DNA of 64,000 bases. It comes from Ramlibacter tataouinensis TTB310. Lineage in GTDB: Bacteria; Pseudomonadota; Gammaproteobacteria; Burkholderiales; Burkholderiaceae_C. Under the pieces are notes generated by a model, which saw only the letters and a list, made by a program, of their open reading frames with translations, was not told the origin of the DNA and searched no databases. The stretch spans positions 3,856,001-3,920,000 of the forward strand of contig NC_015677.1 in NCBI RefSeq assembly GCF_000215705.1, in the 5' to 3' direction. Position 1 is the first letter of the stretch, and each line of letters starts with the position of its first letter. Position numbers and translations under genes: made by a program. Of the stretch, positions 49,539 through 58,059 are shown in pieces.

Positions 49539-50710
49539 CCAGCCTCCGCCGGTCCTTGGAACCGCTCGATGCCCAGCAGGTCGCAGGCCTGCCAGGCGGC
49601 GGCGCGCACCGATTCGATGCCGGCGCCGGTCAGGGTCAGGTGGCCCATCTTGCGGCCCGGCCGCGCCTCGGTCTTGCCGTACAGGTGCAGGTGGGCGCCG
49701 GGCAGGGCCAGCACGCCGGCCCAGTCGGGCTCGCGAGCGGTCTCGGCGCCGCCGCGGAACCACAGATCGCCCAGCAGGTTGAGCATGATGGCCGGGCTGT
49801 GCTGGCGCGGCTGCACCAGCGGCAGGCCGGCCAGCGCCCGCACCTGCAGCTCGAACTGCGACGCGTCGGCCGCGTCCAGGCTCCAGTGGCCGCTGTTGTG
49901 CGGCCGTGGCGCCATCTCGTTGACCACCAGCGAGCCGTCCTGCAGCACGAAGAACTCCACGCACAGCACGCCCACGTAGCCCAGGCCGTCCGCGATGGCT
50001 TGCGTGGCCTCAATGGCCTGGCGGCCGCGGTCCGCGGGCAGGTTGCCCGGATGGACCTCGGTCACCGCCAGGATGCCGGCACGGTGCAGGTTGCGCTGCA
50101 CGGGCAGGTGCGCCATCCGGCCGTCGGCGCCGCGGGCGACCACCACCGAGCACTCGGCCGCCAGAGGCAGCAGCTGCTCCAGCACGCAGGGCACGCGCTG
50201 GAGGCCCTCCCAGGCGGCGGCCAGCTCGGCGCGGGTGGCGACGCGCACCTGGCCCTTGCCGTCATAGCCCAGGCGGGCGGTCTTGAGCACGCCGGGCAGC
50301 AGCGCGTCGGGCACGGCCGCGAGCTGGGCCTCGTCCTCGATCATCGCGTGCGGCGCGCAGGGCACGCCGCAGCGCGTGAAATGCGCCTTCTCGCGGGCGC
50401 GGTCCTGCGCGATGGCCACCGCCTCGGCGCCCGGCGCCACCGGCCGCAGCGCCGCCAGGCGGCCGAGCGCCTGCGCCGGCACGTTCTCGAACTCGGTGGT
50501 GACGGCGGCGCTGAGGCGGGCCAGCTCGGCCAGGCCGGCCTCGTCCAGGTAGGCGCTGCGCACGTGGTGGTGGCTGACGCGGCCGGCCGGGCTGTCGGCG
50601 TCCGGATCCAGCACGGCGGTGAAGTAGCCCAGCCGTTGTGCGGCATGCACGAACATGCGGCCGAGCTGGCCGCCGCCCATCACGCCCAGCGTGGCGCCGG
50701 GGAGGATCAT
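49535..50710 (-). CDS. purK: 5-(carboxyamino)imidazole ribonucleotide synthase
   Basis: ATP-grasp enzyme that carboxylates AIR with bicarbonate in purine synthesis. The 391-residue protein begins GATLGVMGGGQLGRMFVHAA and shows VTTEFENVPAQAL, the ATP-binding KTARLGYDGKGQ, and NEMAPRPHNSGHWS. Its ATG overlaps the purE stop by 4 bases, and its ribosome-binding site (GGGAGG) lies inside the 3' arm of a 9-bp hairpin at 50714-50734, so its translation probably depends on ribosomes finishing purE. Confidence 0.96.
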   Translation of the reverse strand: MILPGATLGVMGGGQLGRMFVHAAQRLGYFTAVLDPDADSPAGRVSHHHVRSAYLDEAGLAELARLSAAVTTEFENVPAQALGRLAALRPVAPGAEAVAIAQDRAREKAHFTRCGVPCAPHAMIEDEAQLAAVPDALLPGVLKTARLGYDGKGQVRVATRAELAAAWEGLQRVPCVLEQLLPLAAECSVVVARGADGRMAHLPVQRNLHRAGILAVTEVHPGNLPADRGRQAIEATQAIADGLGYVGVLCVEFFVLQDGSLVVNEMAPRPHNSGHWSLDAADASQFELQVRALAGLPLVQPRQHSPAIMLNLLGDLWFRGGAETAREPDWAGVLALPGAHLHLYGKTEARPGRKMGHLTLTGAGIESVRAAAWQACDLLGIERFQGPAEAG

Positions 50711-51237
50711 GCTCCCTCCCCCGCTGGGGGAGGGTGGGGGTGGGGGCTCGCCGGCGGCAAGGAGGTGGCCCGCGCCGCCTCGGTCTGGCGGCGGCGGAAG
50801 GCGTCCAGTTTCTCCCGCAGGGCCGCGTCGCCCGTGGCCAGCATCGCGACCGCGAACAGCGCCGCGTTGGCGGCGCCGGCGGCGCCGATGGCGAAGGTGG
50901 CCACCGGGATGCCCTTGGGCATCTGCACGATGCTGTGCAGCGAGTCCACGCCCTGCAGGTGGCGGCTGGCCACCGGCACGCCCAGCACCGGCACCGTGGT
51001 CTTGGCCGCCAGCATGCCAGGCAGGTGGGCCGCGCCGCCGGCGCCGGCGATGATGGCCGCCAGCCCCCGCGCCGCGGCGGCTTCGGCATAGGCGAACATC
51101 TCGTCGGGCATGCGGTGGGCGGACACGACCTTCGCCTCGTGGGCGATGCCGAATTCCTGGAGAATCGCCACTGCGTGCTGCAGGGTGTCCCAGTCGCTGC
51201 CGGACCCCATCACCACGCCAACCTGGATAGAGCTCAT
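50707..51237 (-). CDS. purE: N5-carboxyaminoimidazole ribonucleotide mutase
   Basis: Converts N5-CAIR to CAIR in purine synthesis. The core is canonical: [56 protein letters not shown]. At 176 residues it is longer than the usual 160-165; the extra C-terminal residues (PPASPHPHPPPAGEGA) are encoded by a C/G-run repeat with a strong hairpin rather than by family-conserved sequence. It heads the purE-purK-sua5 chain and diverges from the thioredoxin-like gene across 53 bases. Confidence 0.96.
   Translation of the reverse strand: MSSIQVGVVMGSGSDWDTLQHAVAILQEFGIAHEAKVVSAHRMPDEMFAYAEAAAARGLAAIIAGAGGAAHLPGMLAAKTTVPVLGVPVASRHLQGVDSLHSIVQMPKGIPVATFAIGAAGAANAALFAVAMLATGDAALREKLDAFRRRQTEAARATSLPPASPHPHPPPAGEGA
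50714..50734. repeat. Hairpin repeat at the purE-purK junction
   Basis: Perfect 9-base arms CCCTCCCCC and GGGGGAGGG enclose GCT. It encodes part of the purE tail, continues into a G-rich stretch (to about 50746) and ends 4 bases from the purK start. Its sequence and its Pro/His translation resemble a C/G-run repeat I recall as widespread in high-GC proteobacteria. In the mRNA it would pair the purK ribosome-binding site. Confidence 0.7.
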
Positions 51238-51290
51238 GCGGGCTTCCTAAAGGTTGAATTCTATGTTTTGGCTCCGGGCCCACCTGAAGA

Positions 51291-52193
51291 ATGATCGACG
51301 TCACGCTTGAGAACTTCGAAACCGAGGTCATCGCCGCCTCCATGAACCAGCCGGTGCTGGTGGACTTCTGGGCGCCCTGGTCCGGCCCCTGCAAGGTGAT
51401 CGGCCCCATCCTGGAAAAGCTCGAGCGCGATTACGCCGGCCGCTTCAAGCTGGTGAAGATCGACTCCGACCAGGAGCAGCAGCTGGCCGCGGCGTTCGGC
51501 ATCCGCAGCATCCCCACCGTGATCCTGCTGATGGGCGGCCAGCCGGTGGACGGCTTCATGGGCGCCCTGCCCGAGGGCCAGGTGCGGCAGTTCCTGGACA
51601 AGCACCTGCCGGCGGCAGCCGAGGAGGAGGCGCAGGAGGAGGCCCCCTTCGAGGACACCGCGCCCGCCGACGCCGGCGCGCAGTTGGAGAAACTGCAGCA
51701 CGCGGTGGCCACCGACCCGGCCAACGACGACGCCCGCTTCGAGTACGTCAAGGCCCTGCTGCTGGCCGGCCGCAGCGACGACGCCAAGGTGGCCTTCGCG
51801 CCGGTGATCGCCAAAACGGCCGCGGTGCGCCGCCTCGACTCGCTGCAGCGGCTGATGGATGCCATGGATGTCGCTGCCGGCCTGCCGGACGCGCAGCGCG
51901 CGGCCGCCGACTTCGAGGCGAAGATCGCCGCCAACAAGCGTGATTTCGAGGCCCGCTTCGGCAAGGCCCGCCTGCTGATGGCCCAGCAGCGGTGGACGGC
52001 GGCGATGGACGAACTGCTGGAAATCCTGATGCGCGACAAGGCCTGGAACGAGGACTTGGCGCGCAAGACCTACATCGCCATCCTGGACATCATCGAGCCG
52101 CCCAGGCCCAAGGTCGCCGAAGGGCAGATCCCGCCGGACGACCCGACGGTGGCGACCTACCGACGCCGGCTGTCCAGCGTGGTGCTGAGCTGA
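51291..52193 (+). CDS. Chaperedoxin-like thioredoxin-domain protein (CnoX/YbbN family)
   Basis: A 300-residue cytoplasmic protein: thioredoxin domain (1-108) then TPR-like helical repeats (about 130-300: LEKLQHAVATDPANDDARFEYVKALL; FEARFGKARLLMAQQRWTAAMDELLEIL). The active site is W-S-G-P-C at 30-34: the first Cys is Ser, so it cannot be a normal disulfide reductase. E. coli CnoX (SQHC) likewise acts as a holdase chaperone that guards cysteines under hypochlorous stress and hands clients to GroEL/DnaK. Divergent from purE. Confidence 0.9.
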   Translation: MIDVTLENFETEVIAASMNQPVLVDFWAPWSGPCKVIGPILEKLERDYAGRFKLVKIDSDQEQQLAAAFGIRSIPTVILLMGGQPVDGFMGALPEGQVRQFLDKHLPAAAEEEAQEEAPFEDTAPADAGAQLEKLQHAVATDPANDDARFEYVKALLLAGRSDDAKVAFAPVIAKTAAVRRLDSLQRLMDAMDVAAGLPDAQRAAADFEAKIAANKRDFEARFGKARLLMAQQRWTAAMDELLEILMRDKAWNEDLARKTYIAILDIIEPPRPKVAEGQIPPDDPTVATYRRRLSSVVLS

Positions 52194-52208
52194 ACGAATG
52201 GCATTGCT

Positions 52209-52502
52209 TCAGCGCTTGTAGCCGCGCTCGCGCTGGCTGCGCAGCGCCAGCACGTATACCGTGTCCCGCTCGGGATCGAACCGGTACAGCGCCAGGTAAC
52301 CGCTGGCTCCGGTGGAGATGACGAGTTCGCGCTGACCCAGGGCCACCGGCCGGCCGATCAGCGGGCTGGACTGCAGCACATCGATGGCCTGCAGGATGGC
52401 CTCGATGCGAGTGCCGGCGGATTCAGGTGCGTGGTCGAAGAGGAAATCGAAGATGCGGTCGAGGTCTTCGCGCAGCTCGGGCGCGAGGATGATCCGGCTC
52501 AC
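52209..52502 (-). CDS. ParE/RelE-family toxin
   Basis: A 97-residue toxin of the ParE/RelE fold: SRIILAPELREDLDRIFDFLFDHAPESAG, then SSPLIGRPV and the C-terminal strand segment GYLALYRFDPERDTVYVLALRSQRERGY. ParE members poison gyrase and RelE members cut mRNA on the ribosome; the lack of obvious RelE catalytic Lys/Arg clusters favours ParE, but this is uncertain. The GTG start overlaps the antitoxin stop by 4 bases (GTGA). It lies downstream of purC on the same strand but has its own operator, in the short gap before the antitoxin. Confidence 0.88.
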   Translation of the reverse strand: MSRIILAPELREDLDRIFDFLFDHAPESAGTRIEAILQAIDVLQSSPLIGRPVALGQRELVISTGASGYLALYRFDPERDTVYVLALRSQRERGYKR

Positions 52503-52780
52503 CGCCGAGCCTTGGGCGCGCGCCGCTTGGCTTGCTCCTCCTTCAGTCGCTGCTGCACCCAGGTGCGCATCTCGTGCCACTCGACACCGGGCTCCCCGGC
52601 CTGCAGCGCCTGGTGGCGACGGTCAGCCTCCTGCTGCATCGCCAGCTTCCACTCGGCCTCGTCGACCTTCTCGGCCAGGGCCTGCACCATGAAGCTGTGC
52701 GGCGTCTGATCGGTGGCGCTGGCGATGCGCGCGATGCGCTCGCGCAATTGGTCGTCCAGGCGAAGCGTGGCGGTGCTCAT
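52499..52780 (-). CDS. CopG-like ribbon-helix-helix antitoxin
   Basis: A 93-residue protein with an N-terminal ribbon-helix-helix (TATLRLDDQLRERIARIASATDQTPHSFMVQALAEKV), then a charged, probably disordered C-terminal tail (Lys/Arg-rich) that would wrap the toxin. AGGAG lies 7 bases before the ATG. It overlaps the toxin gene and represses its own promoter through the palindrome at 52792-52811, by analogy with related modules. Confidence 0.9.
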   Translation of the reverse strand: MSTATLRLDDQLRERIARIASATDQTPHSFMVQALAEKVDEAEWKLAMQQEADRRHQALQAGEPGVEWHEMRTWVQQRLKEEQAKRRAPKARR

Positions 52781-52791
52781 GGGCGGGCTCC

Positions 52792-52811
52792 TGTGCCACA
52801 AATGTAGCACA
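52792..52811. promoter_or_regulatory. Operator palindrome of the CopG/ParE module
   Basis: Arms TGTGCCACA and TGTAGCACA (8 of 9 positions pair) flank AA, 11 bases before the antitoxin start and touching its ribosome-binding site. Size and position suit a ribbon-helix-helix dimer pair. It lies within the 44-base gap after purC, so the module can be transcribed apart from purC. Confidence 0.65.
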
Positions 52812-52824
52812 AGACCGGCGGCCG

Positions 52825-53733
52825 TCAGCCCGTCAGCCGCTCCAGCGCCTCGCGGTACTTGGCGGCCGTCTTCTCGACCACCTCCTGCGGCAGGCGCGGC
52901 GCCGGCGGGGTCTTGTCCCAGGGCTTGCCGTTGATGCGCACCTGCTCCAGCCAGTCGCGCACGAACTGCTTGTCGTAGCTGGGCGGGTTGCGGCCGGCGC
53001 GCGCCGCCTCCTGGTAGCCTTCCACCGGCCAGTAGCGCGAGGAGTCGGGCGTGAGCACCTCGTCCATCAGCACCAGCTCGCCTCGGGCGTCCAGGCCGAA
53101 CTCGAACTTGGTGTCGGCGATGATCAGGCCCTTGCCCAGGGCGATGGCGGCGGCCTCGCGGTACAGGGCGATGCTGATGTCGCGGATGCGCGCGGCCAGG
53201 TCGGCGCCGACCATGTCCGCCGTGCGCTCGAAGGGGATGTTCTCGTCGTGCTCGCCCACCGCCGCCTTGGCGGCGGGCGTGTAGATCGGCTCCGGCAGCC
53301 TGGCGGCATTGGTCAGCCCCGGCGGCAGCTTCACGCCGCACACCGACCGGCTGTCCTGGTACTCCTTCCAACCGCTGCCGGCCAGGTAGCCGCGCACCAC
53401 GGCCTCCACCGGCAGCGGCTTGAGCCGCTTGACCACCATGGAACGGCCCACCACCTGCGTCACCTCGGCCGAGCTCACCACGCTCTCGGGCAGCTCGCCG
53501 GTCAGGTGGTTGGGGCACAGGTGGGCCAGCTTGCCGAACCAGAACAGCGCCATGTGGGTGAGCAGCTCGCCCTTGCCGGGGATGGGCTCGCCCATGATCA
53601 CGTCGAAGGCCGACAGCCGGTCGGTGGCGACCATGAGGATGCGGTCGCTGCCGACGGCGTAGTTGTCGCGCACCTTGCCGCGGGCCAGCAGCGGCAGCGA
53701 GGTGAGCGAGGAGGTGTGCAGGGCGGAGGTCAT
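52825..53733 (-). CDS. purC: Phosphoribosylaminoimidazole-succinocarboxamide synthase
   Basis: SAICAR synthetase of purine synthesis, 302 residues. Conserved [35 protein letters not shown] and DTKFEFGLD segments are present, as in the longer (about 300-residue) PurC of proteobacteria and yeast. The ATG overlaps the vapC stop as ATGA, and no ribosome-binding site is visible in the 17 bases upstream. Its translation and probably its transcription therefore depend on the vapBC module. The purE-purK genes lie 1.6 kb downstream on the same strand but beyond the opposite-facing thioredoxin gene. Confidence 0.96.
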   Translation of the reverse strand: MTSALHTSSLTSLPLLARGKVRDNYAVGSDRILMVATDRLSAFDVIMGEPIPGKGELLTHMALFWFGKLAHLCPNHLTGELPESVVSSAEVTQVVGRSMVVKRLKPLPVEAVVRGYLAGSGWKEYQDSRSVCGVKLPPGLTNAARLPEPIYTPAAKAAVGEHDENIPFERTADMVGADLAARIRDISIALYREAAAIALGKGLIIADTKFEFGLDARGELVLMDEVLTPDSSRYWPVEGYQEAARAGRNPPSYDKQFVRDWLEQVRINGKPWDKTPPAPRLPQEVVEKTAAKYREALERLTG

Positions 53734-54125
53734 GCGAGTTGGAGCTGGGGTTCGATGGAAGCGATCAATTCGAAGTCGCGGTCGGCATGCAGCAGCGGCT
53801 CGCCGGCTTCGATGGCACAGGCGGCAATGAGGCAGTCATTGGGGCTGCGCGGCGTGATGCCGCTCCAGCGGCAGCGTGCGAACAGGAGCGCGGCCTGGCG
53901 TGCGGTCTCGCACGGGTCGCTCGGCATCCAGGAAGGTGCCGCGTCCAGCATCACCTGCAGCTGCATGAACTGCTGCAGGTTGCCCGCGCCCTGCAGCACC
54001 TCCTGGTAGATGACGTCGAGCATGAGAACGGGCTGCAGGCGCTCCAGCGCCTGGCGCAAGCGCAGGTGCGCAGCCGAGCCTGTCGCACGCAGGTACTCGA
54101 TCCAGGCGGACGAGTCGGCGATCAC
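53730..54125 (-). CDS. VapC-like PIN-domain ribonuclease toxin
   Basis: A 131-residue PIN-domain toxin. The acidic metal-binding residues are visible: D4 ([11 protein letters not shown]), E in IYQEVLQG, D in [12 protein letters not shown], and D in [10 protein letters not shown]. The start is a GTG overlapping the vapB stop (GTGA), and its TGA overlaps the purC ATG. VapC toxins cut tRNA or rRNA and are held inactive by VapB. Unusual in being chained to an essential biosynthetic gene. Confidence 0.93.
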   Translation of the reverse strand: MIADSSAWIEYLRATGSAAHLRLRQALERLQPVLMLDVIYQEVLQGAGNLQQFMQLQVMLDAAPSWMPSDPCETARQAALLFARCRWSGITPRSPNDCLIAACAIEAGEPLLHADRDFELIASIEPQLQLA

Positions 54126-54427
54126 TTGGACGATCTCTTCCTGCCTGCGCCACGGCCGGCCCCGTGCCGGGCCGCGCTCTTCGTGACGGCGGGTTCGCCG
54201 GCCATCAGCGCCTGCTGGTAGCGCGGGTGCGTGGACAGGGTTTTCGGGTCGTAGTCATCGGTGACCAGGCGGCTGCCCTCCAGGGCCAGCAGGCCCGAGT
54301 AGTCCGGCTTGCGCACATACGCCCGCAGCGCCGCCTCGACGGCCGCCTTCTTCGTCTTGACGCCGGCACGCGCCATGGCCTGCGCCACAAGCTCGTCGTC
54401 GAGAACGATGTTGGTACGCGTGTTCAT
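54122..54427 (-). CDS. VapB-like antitoxin
   Basis: A 101-residue antitoxin of the VapB_antitoxin type (PF09957-like): RTNIVLDDELVAQAMARAGVKTKKAAVEAALRAYVRK at the N-terminus, then DYSGLLALEGSRLVTDDYDP and a Gly/Arg/Lys-rich tail. It overlaps vapC by 4 bases. The ATG sits 2 bases from the operator palindrome, and the fba terminator lies just upstream, so this is the first gene of a vapB-vapC-purC transcript. Confidence 0.92.
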   Translation of the reverse strand: MNTRTNIVLDDELVAQAMARAGVKTKKAAVEAALRAYVRKPDYSGLLALEGSRLVTDDYDPKTLSTHPRYQQALMAGEPAVTKSAARHGAGRGAGRKRSSK

Positions 54428-54429
54428 TC

Positions 54430-54448
54430 ATACACCTTCGATGTGTAT
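54430..54448. promoter_or_regulatory. Operator palindrome of the vapBC-purC transcript
   Basis: A 19-base dyad with perfect outer arms ATACAC and GTGTAT, two bases before the vapB start. VapBC complexes usually repress through such sites. Its closeness to the ATG suggests either a very short leader or a site covering transcription start. Confidence 0.65.
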
Positions 54449-54473
54449 CGATTATGCCACCGCGGCACCCATG

Positions 54474-54496
54474 AAAAAAGCCGCCCGGAGGCGGCC
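54474..54496 (-). terminator. Rho-independent terminator after fba
   Basis: On the reverse strand GCCGCC and GGCGGC arms (54480-54485, 54490-54495) with a four-base loop are followed by six T residues. It ends the fba transcript 25 bases after the stop and insulates the vapBC-purC unit from glycolytic transcription. Confidence 0.85.
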
Positions 54497-54520
54497 TGGT
54501 CGACGGCGCAGCCCCGGCGC

Positions 54521-55585
54521 TCAGTTCACGGTCTGGGCCAGCTCGCCCTTCTCGTACTGGGCGGCGACCACCTGCAGCGGCCGGCCCTTGATCTTGCCGG
54601 CCTGGCCTTCGCAGCCGAACTCGATGTAGCGCTGCTTGCAGATCTGCTTGGCGGCCTCGCGCGCGGGCTTCATCCACTCGCGCATGTCGAACTTGTCGGG
54701 GTTCCCGGCCAGGAACTTGCGCACCGCGCCGGTCATCGCCAGGCGGATGTCGGTGTCGATGTTGATCTTGCGCACGCCGTACTTGATGGCCTCCTGGATC
54801 TCCTCGACCGGCACGCCGTAGGTCTCCTTCATCTTGCCGCCGTACTCGCGGATGACGGCCAGCAGCTCCTGCGGGACCGAGGAGGAGCCGTGCATCACCA
54901 GGTGGGTGTTGGGGATGCGGCGGTGGATCTCCTTGATGCGGTCGATCGCCAGGATGTCGCCGGTGGGCTTGCGGGTGAACTTGTAGGCGCCGTGGCTGGT
55001 GCCGATGGCGATGGCCAGCGCGTCCAGCTGGGTCTTCTTGACGAAGTCGGCGGCCTGCTCCGGGTCGGTCAGCAGCTGCTCGCGCGTCATGGTGGCGTCG
55101 GTGCCGTGGCCGTCCTCCTTGTCGCCCTTCATGGTCTCCAGGCTGCCCAGGCAGCCCAGCTCGCCCTCGACCGTGACGCCGACCTTGTGCGCCATGCCGA
55201 CCACCTTGCGCGTGACCTCGACGTTGTAGTCGTAGCTGGCGATGGTCTTGCCGTCGGCCTCCAGGCTGCCGTCCATCATCACGGACGAGAAGCCCAGGTT
55301 GATCGCGCCCTGGCACACGTCCGGGCTCTGGCCATGGTCCTGGTGCATCACCAGCGGGATGCCGGGATAGGCCTCGATGGCGGCCAGGATCAGGTGCTTG
55401 ACGAAGGGCTCGCCGGCGTACTTGCGGGCGCCGGCGCTGGCCTGCAGGATCACCGGGGCGCCGGTTTCCTTGGCCGCTTCCATCACGGCCTGCACCTGCT
55501 CCAGGTTGTTGACGTTGAAGGCCGGGATGCCGTAGCCGTTCTCGGCGGCATGGTCCAGCAGTTCGCGCATGGAAACGAGAGGCAT
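54521..55585 (-). CDS. fba: Class II fructose-bisphosphate aldolase, Calvin-cycle subtype
   Basis: Zinc-dependent aldolase of glycolysis/gluconeogenesis, 354 residues. Zinc and substrate residues are visible in [31 protein letters not shown] and [20 protein letters not shown] closes the site. The start [27 protein letters not shown] is typical of the cbbA-like form common in betaproteobacteria, which does not prove a Calvin cycle. Same strand as pyk and pgk, and followed by a strong terminator. Confidence 0.97.
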   Translation of the reverse strand: MPLVSMRELLDHAAENGYGIPAFNVNNLEQVQAVMEAAKETGAPVILQASAGARKYAGEPFVKHLILAAIEAYPGIPLVMHQDHGQSPDVCQGAINLGFSSVMMDGSLEADGKTIASYDYNVEVTRKVVGMAHKVGVTVEGELGCLGSLETMKGDKEDGHGTDATMTREQLLTDPEQAADFVKKTQLDALAIAIGTSHGAYKFTRKPTGDILAIDRIKEIHRRIPNTHLVMHGSSSVPQELLAVIREYGGKMKETYGVPVEEIQEAIKYGVRKINIDTDIRLAMTGAVRKFLAGNPDKFDMREWMKPAREAAKQICKQRYIEFGCEGQAGKIKGRPLQVVAAQYEKGELAQTVN

Positions 55586-55714
55586 GGTGTCGAGGTCCGA
55601 AGGTTGGAGGAAAAAGCAGCCCTGCGCGGCCGTAACCGCGTGGTAACCGGTGCCGAATTTTAGCGGCCGCCCCAGCGCGGCGGCGGCGCCATGGCCCGAC
55701 CGGACTAGGCCGGC

Positions 55715-56569
55715 TCAGCCGCGCGGCACGCCGATGAAACCCAGCACCTCGTCCAGCACCGGCGCCAGGAAACGCAGCGGCCGGGCGATGGCGCCCAGCA
55801 CGGTGGCGTGGTTGACGTTCTCGAACAGCCGGACCTGCACCGGCACGCCGGCGGCCGCCAGCCGCTGCCCCAGGTTCACGGTGCCGCGCCGCGGGTCCAC
55901 CGTGGTGTCGCGCGCCGCGGCCAGCAGCAGCGTGCGCGGCGCCTGCCCCGACACGTGCCGCACGGGCTGGCTGTCGGCCGGGGTTTGGGGCCAGCCGAAG
56001 GCCACCTGGGTCGCGCGGTTGCCGATCGGCAGGAAATCGTACGGGCCCGCGATGCCGATCCAGCCGGCCAGGCGCTGCGGCGCCAGGCCCTGGGCGGCCA
56101 GCCAGCGCGCGTCCAGCGCCAGCATGGCGGCGTTGTAGGCGCCGGCGCTGTGGCCCATGAGGAAGATGCGGTGCTGCGCCGCGCCCAGTTCGGCGGCATG
56201 GTCCCAGGCCCAGCGCGCGGCCAGGGCACAGTCCTGCAGGATCTGCCGCCAGCCCACTTCGGGGCTGAGGCGGTAGTCGGCCACCAGCGCCACGGCACCC
56301 TGCGAGGCCAGCGCCTCGCCGACGAAGCGGTACATGGCGCGCTCGCCGCTGCTCCAGTTGCCGCCGTAGAAGAACAGCACCAAAGGTGCATCCCGGGTGG
56401 GCTGCAGGGGCTGGAACACGTCCAGCCGGTGGCGCGCCAGCGGCCCGTAAGCCACGCCTTCGCGGCCGCGGTAGCTGTCGCCGGGCACCAGCGCGTCGAG
56501 CGCGCCGGTGGCCGAACAACCCGTCAGCAGCGCGCCCAGCGCCGCGAAGACGCCGGTGCGACGCGCCAT
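55715..56569 (-). CDS. Alpha/beta-hydrolase lipoprotein (carboxylesterase-like)
   Basis: A 284-residue lipoprotein: signal with lipobox LLTGC near residue 18, then an alpha/beta-hydrolase with the oxyanion segment FFYGGNWSSG (in place of HGGG), the nucleophile elbow GHSAG, and a late Asp/His pair (AARDTTVDP; ENVNHATV). This fits the BD-FAE/carboxylesterase type. GAGAGGTGA precedes the ATG at 56569. It lies between pyk and fba on the same strand, an odd place for an envelope enzyme; it may be carried along in the transcript. Confidence 0.87.
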   Translation of the reverse strand: MARRTGVFAALGALLTGCSATGALDALVPGDSYRGREGVAYGPLARHRLDVFQPLQPTRDAPLVLFFYGGNWSSGERAMYRFVGEALASQGAVALVADYRLSPEVGWRQILQDCALAARWAWDHAAELGAAQHRIFLMGHSAGAYNAAMLALDARWLAAQGLAPQRLAGWIGIAGPYDFLPIGNRATQVAFGWPQTPADSQPVRHVSGQAPRTLLLAAARDTTVDPRRGTVNLGQRLAAAGVPVQVRLFENVNHATVLGAIARPLRFLAPVLDEVLGFIGVPRG

Positions 56570-56625
56570 GCTCACCTCTCGAGAAACGTCCATCCCAGCT
56601 CTACGCAGGGACGGCCGCGGCGGTT

Positions 56626-58059
56626 TCAGCCGACCCGGCAGATCTTGAGCATGTTGGTGCCGCCGGGCGCGCCCATGGGCTCGCCGCAGGTGATGGCGTA
56701 GATGTCGCCGCTGGAGACGATGCCGCGCTTCTTCAGGTGCGCCTCGGCCTCGCCCAGGGCCATGTCGCGCTCGGCGCTCTGGTCCATCAGCAGCGGCCGC
56801 ACGTTGCGGTACAGCGCCATCTTGCGCTGGGTCACCAGCTTGGGCGTGAGCGCGTAGATCGGGATGTGGATGCGGTGCCGGCTCATCCACAGGGCGGTGG
56901 AGCCGGAATCGGTCAGCGCCACGATGGCCTTGCAGCCCAGGTGGTGCGCCGTGAACAGCGCGCCCATGGCGATGGACTGGTCGATGCGCTGGAAATCCAT
57001 GCCGGTGAAGTCGGCGTCCAGCTTGACGTCCTCGGCCATCTCGGCCTCGGCGCAGATGTTGGCCATCTCGATGATGGTCTCCAGCGGGAACTTGCCGGCC
57101 GCGGTCTCGGCGCTGAGCATCACCGCGTCGGTGCCGTCCAGCACCGCGTTGGCCACGTCGCTGACCTCGGCGCGGGTGGGCACCGGGTTGGTGATCATGG
57201 ACTCCATCATCTGCGTGGCGGTGATCACCAGCTTGTCGCACTGCCGGGCCAGCCGGATCATGCGTTTCTGCAGCGCCGGGACGGCGGCGTTGCCCACCTC
57301 CACCGCCAGGTCGCCGCGCGCGACCATGATGCCGTCGCTGGCCTTGAGGATGGACTCGAGGTTGGGGATGGCCTCGGCGCGCTCGATCTTGGCGATCAGG
57401 CCCGGCTTGTGGCGGTACTCGGCGCCGGCCACGTTGCACAGCTGGCGTGCCATCTCCATGTCGGTGGCGTTCTTGGGGAAGCTCACCGCCACGTAGTCGG
57501 CCTGGAAGCCCATGGCGGTGCGGATGTCCTCCATGTCCTTGGCCGTCAGCGCAGGGGCGGTGAGGCCGCCGCCCTGCTTGTTGATGCCCTTGTTGTTGGA
57601 CAGTTCGCCGCCCAGCTTGACCACGGTGTGCACCTGCTCGCCCTTGACCGCCTCCACGGTGAGCACGATCAGGCCGTCGTTGAGCAGCAGCACGTCGCCG
57701 GCCTTCACGTCGCGCGGCAGCTCCTTGTAGTCCAGCCCCACGCCGCGGATGTCGCCGGGCTCGGCGCGCGAGGCGTCCAGCACGAACTTCATGCCGGGCT
57801 CCAGGAACACCTTGCCTTCGGCGAACTTGCCGACGCGGATCTTGGGGCCCTGCAGGTCGGCCATGATGGCCACCTCGCGGCTGGCGCGCTGCGCGGCGGC
57901 GCGCACCAGCGTGGCCCGGTCGATGTGGTCCTGCGCCTTGCCGTGGCTGAAGTTCAGGCGCACGACGTTGACGCCGGCGCGGATCATCTGCTCCAGCAGG
58001 TCGGGGTCGCTCGAGGCGGGGCCGAGGGTGGCGACGATCTTGGTGGAGCGGCGGGCCAT
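56626..58059 (-). CDS. pyk: Pyruvate kinase
   Basis: Final glycolytic enzyme, 477 residues. It shows TKIVATLGPASSDP, RLNFSHG, ADLQGPKIRVG, the active-site segment GLIAKIERAEAI, MVARGDLAVE and SAETAAGKFPLE. AGGAG lies 5 bases before the ATG at 58059; the upstream in-frame ATG is unlikely. It lies 80 bases after pgk on the same strand, as in many Burkholderiales pgk-pyk-fba clusters. Confidence 0.97.
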   Translation of the reverse strand: MARRSTKIVATLGPASSDPDLLEQMIRAGVNVVRLNFSHGKAQDHIDRATLVRAAAQRASREVAIMADLQGPKIRVGKFAEGKVFLEPGMKFVLDASRAEPGDIRGVGLDYKELPRDVKAGDVLLLNDGLIVLTVEAVKGEQVHTVVKLGGELSNNKGINKQGGGLTAPALTAKDMEDIRTAMGFQADYVAVSFPKNATDMEMARQLCNVAGAEYRHKPGLIAKIERAEAIPNLESILKASDGIMVARGDLAVEVGNAAVPALQKRMIRLARQCDKLVITATQMMESMITNPVPTRAEVSDVANAVLDGTDAVMLSAETAAGKFPLETIIEMANICAEAEMAEDVKLDADFTGMDFQRIDQSIAMGALFTAHHLGCKAIVALTDSGSTALWMSRHRIHIPIYALTPKLVTQRKMALYRNVRPLLMDQSAERDMALGEAEAHLKKRGIVSSGDIYAITCGEPMGAPGGTNMLKICRVG

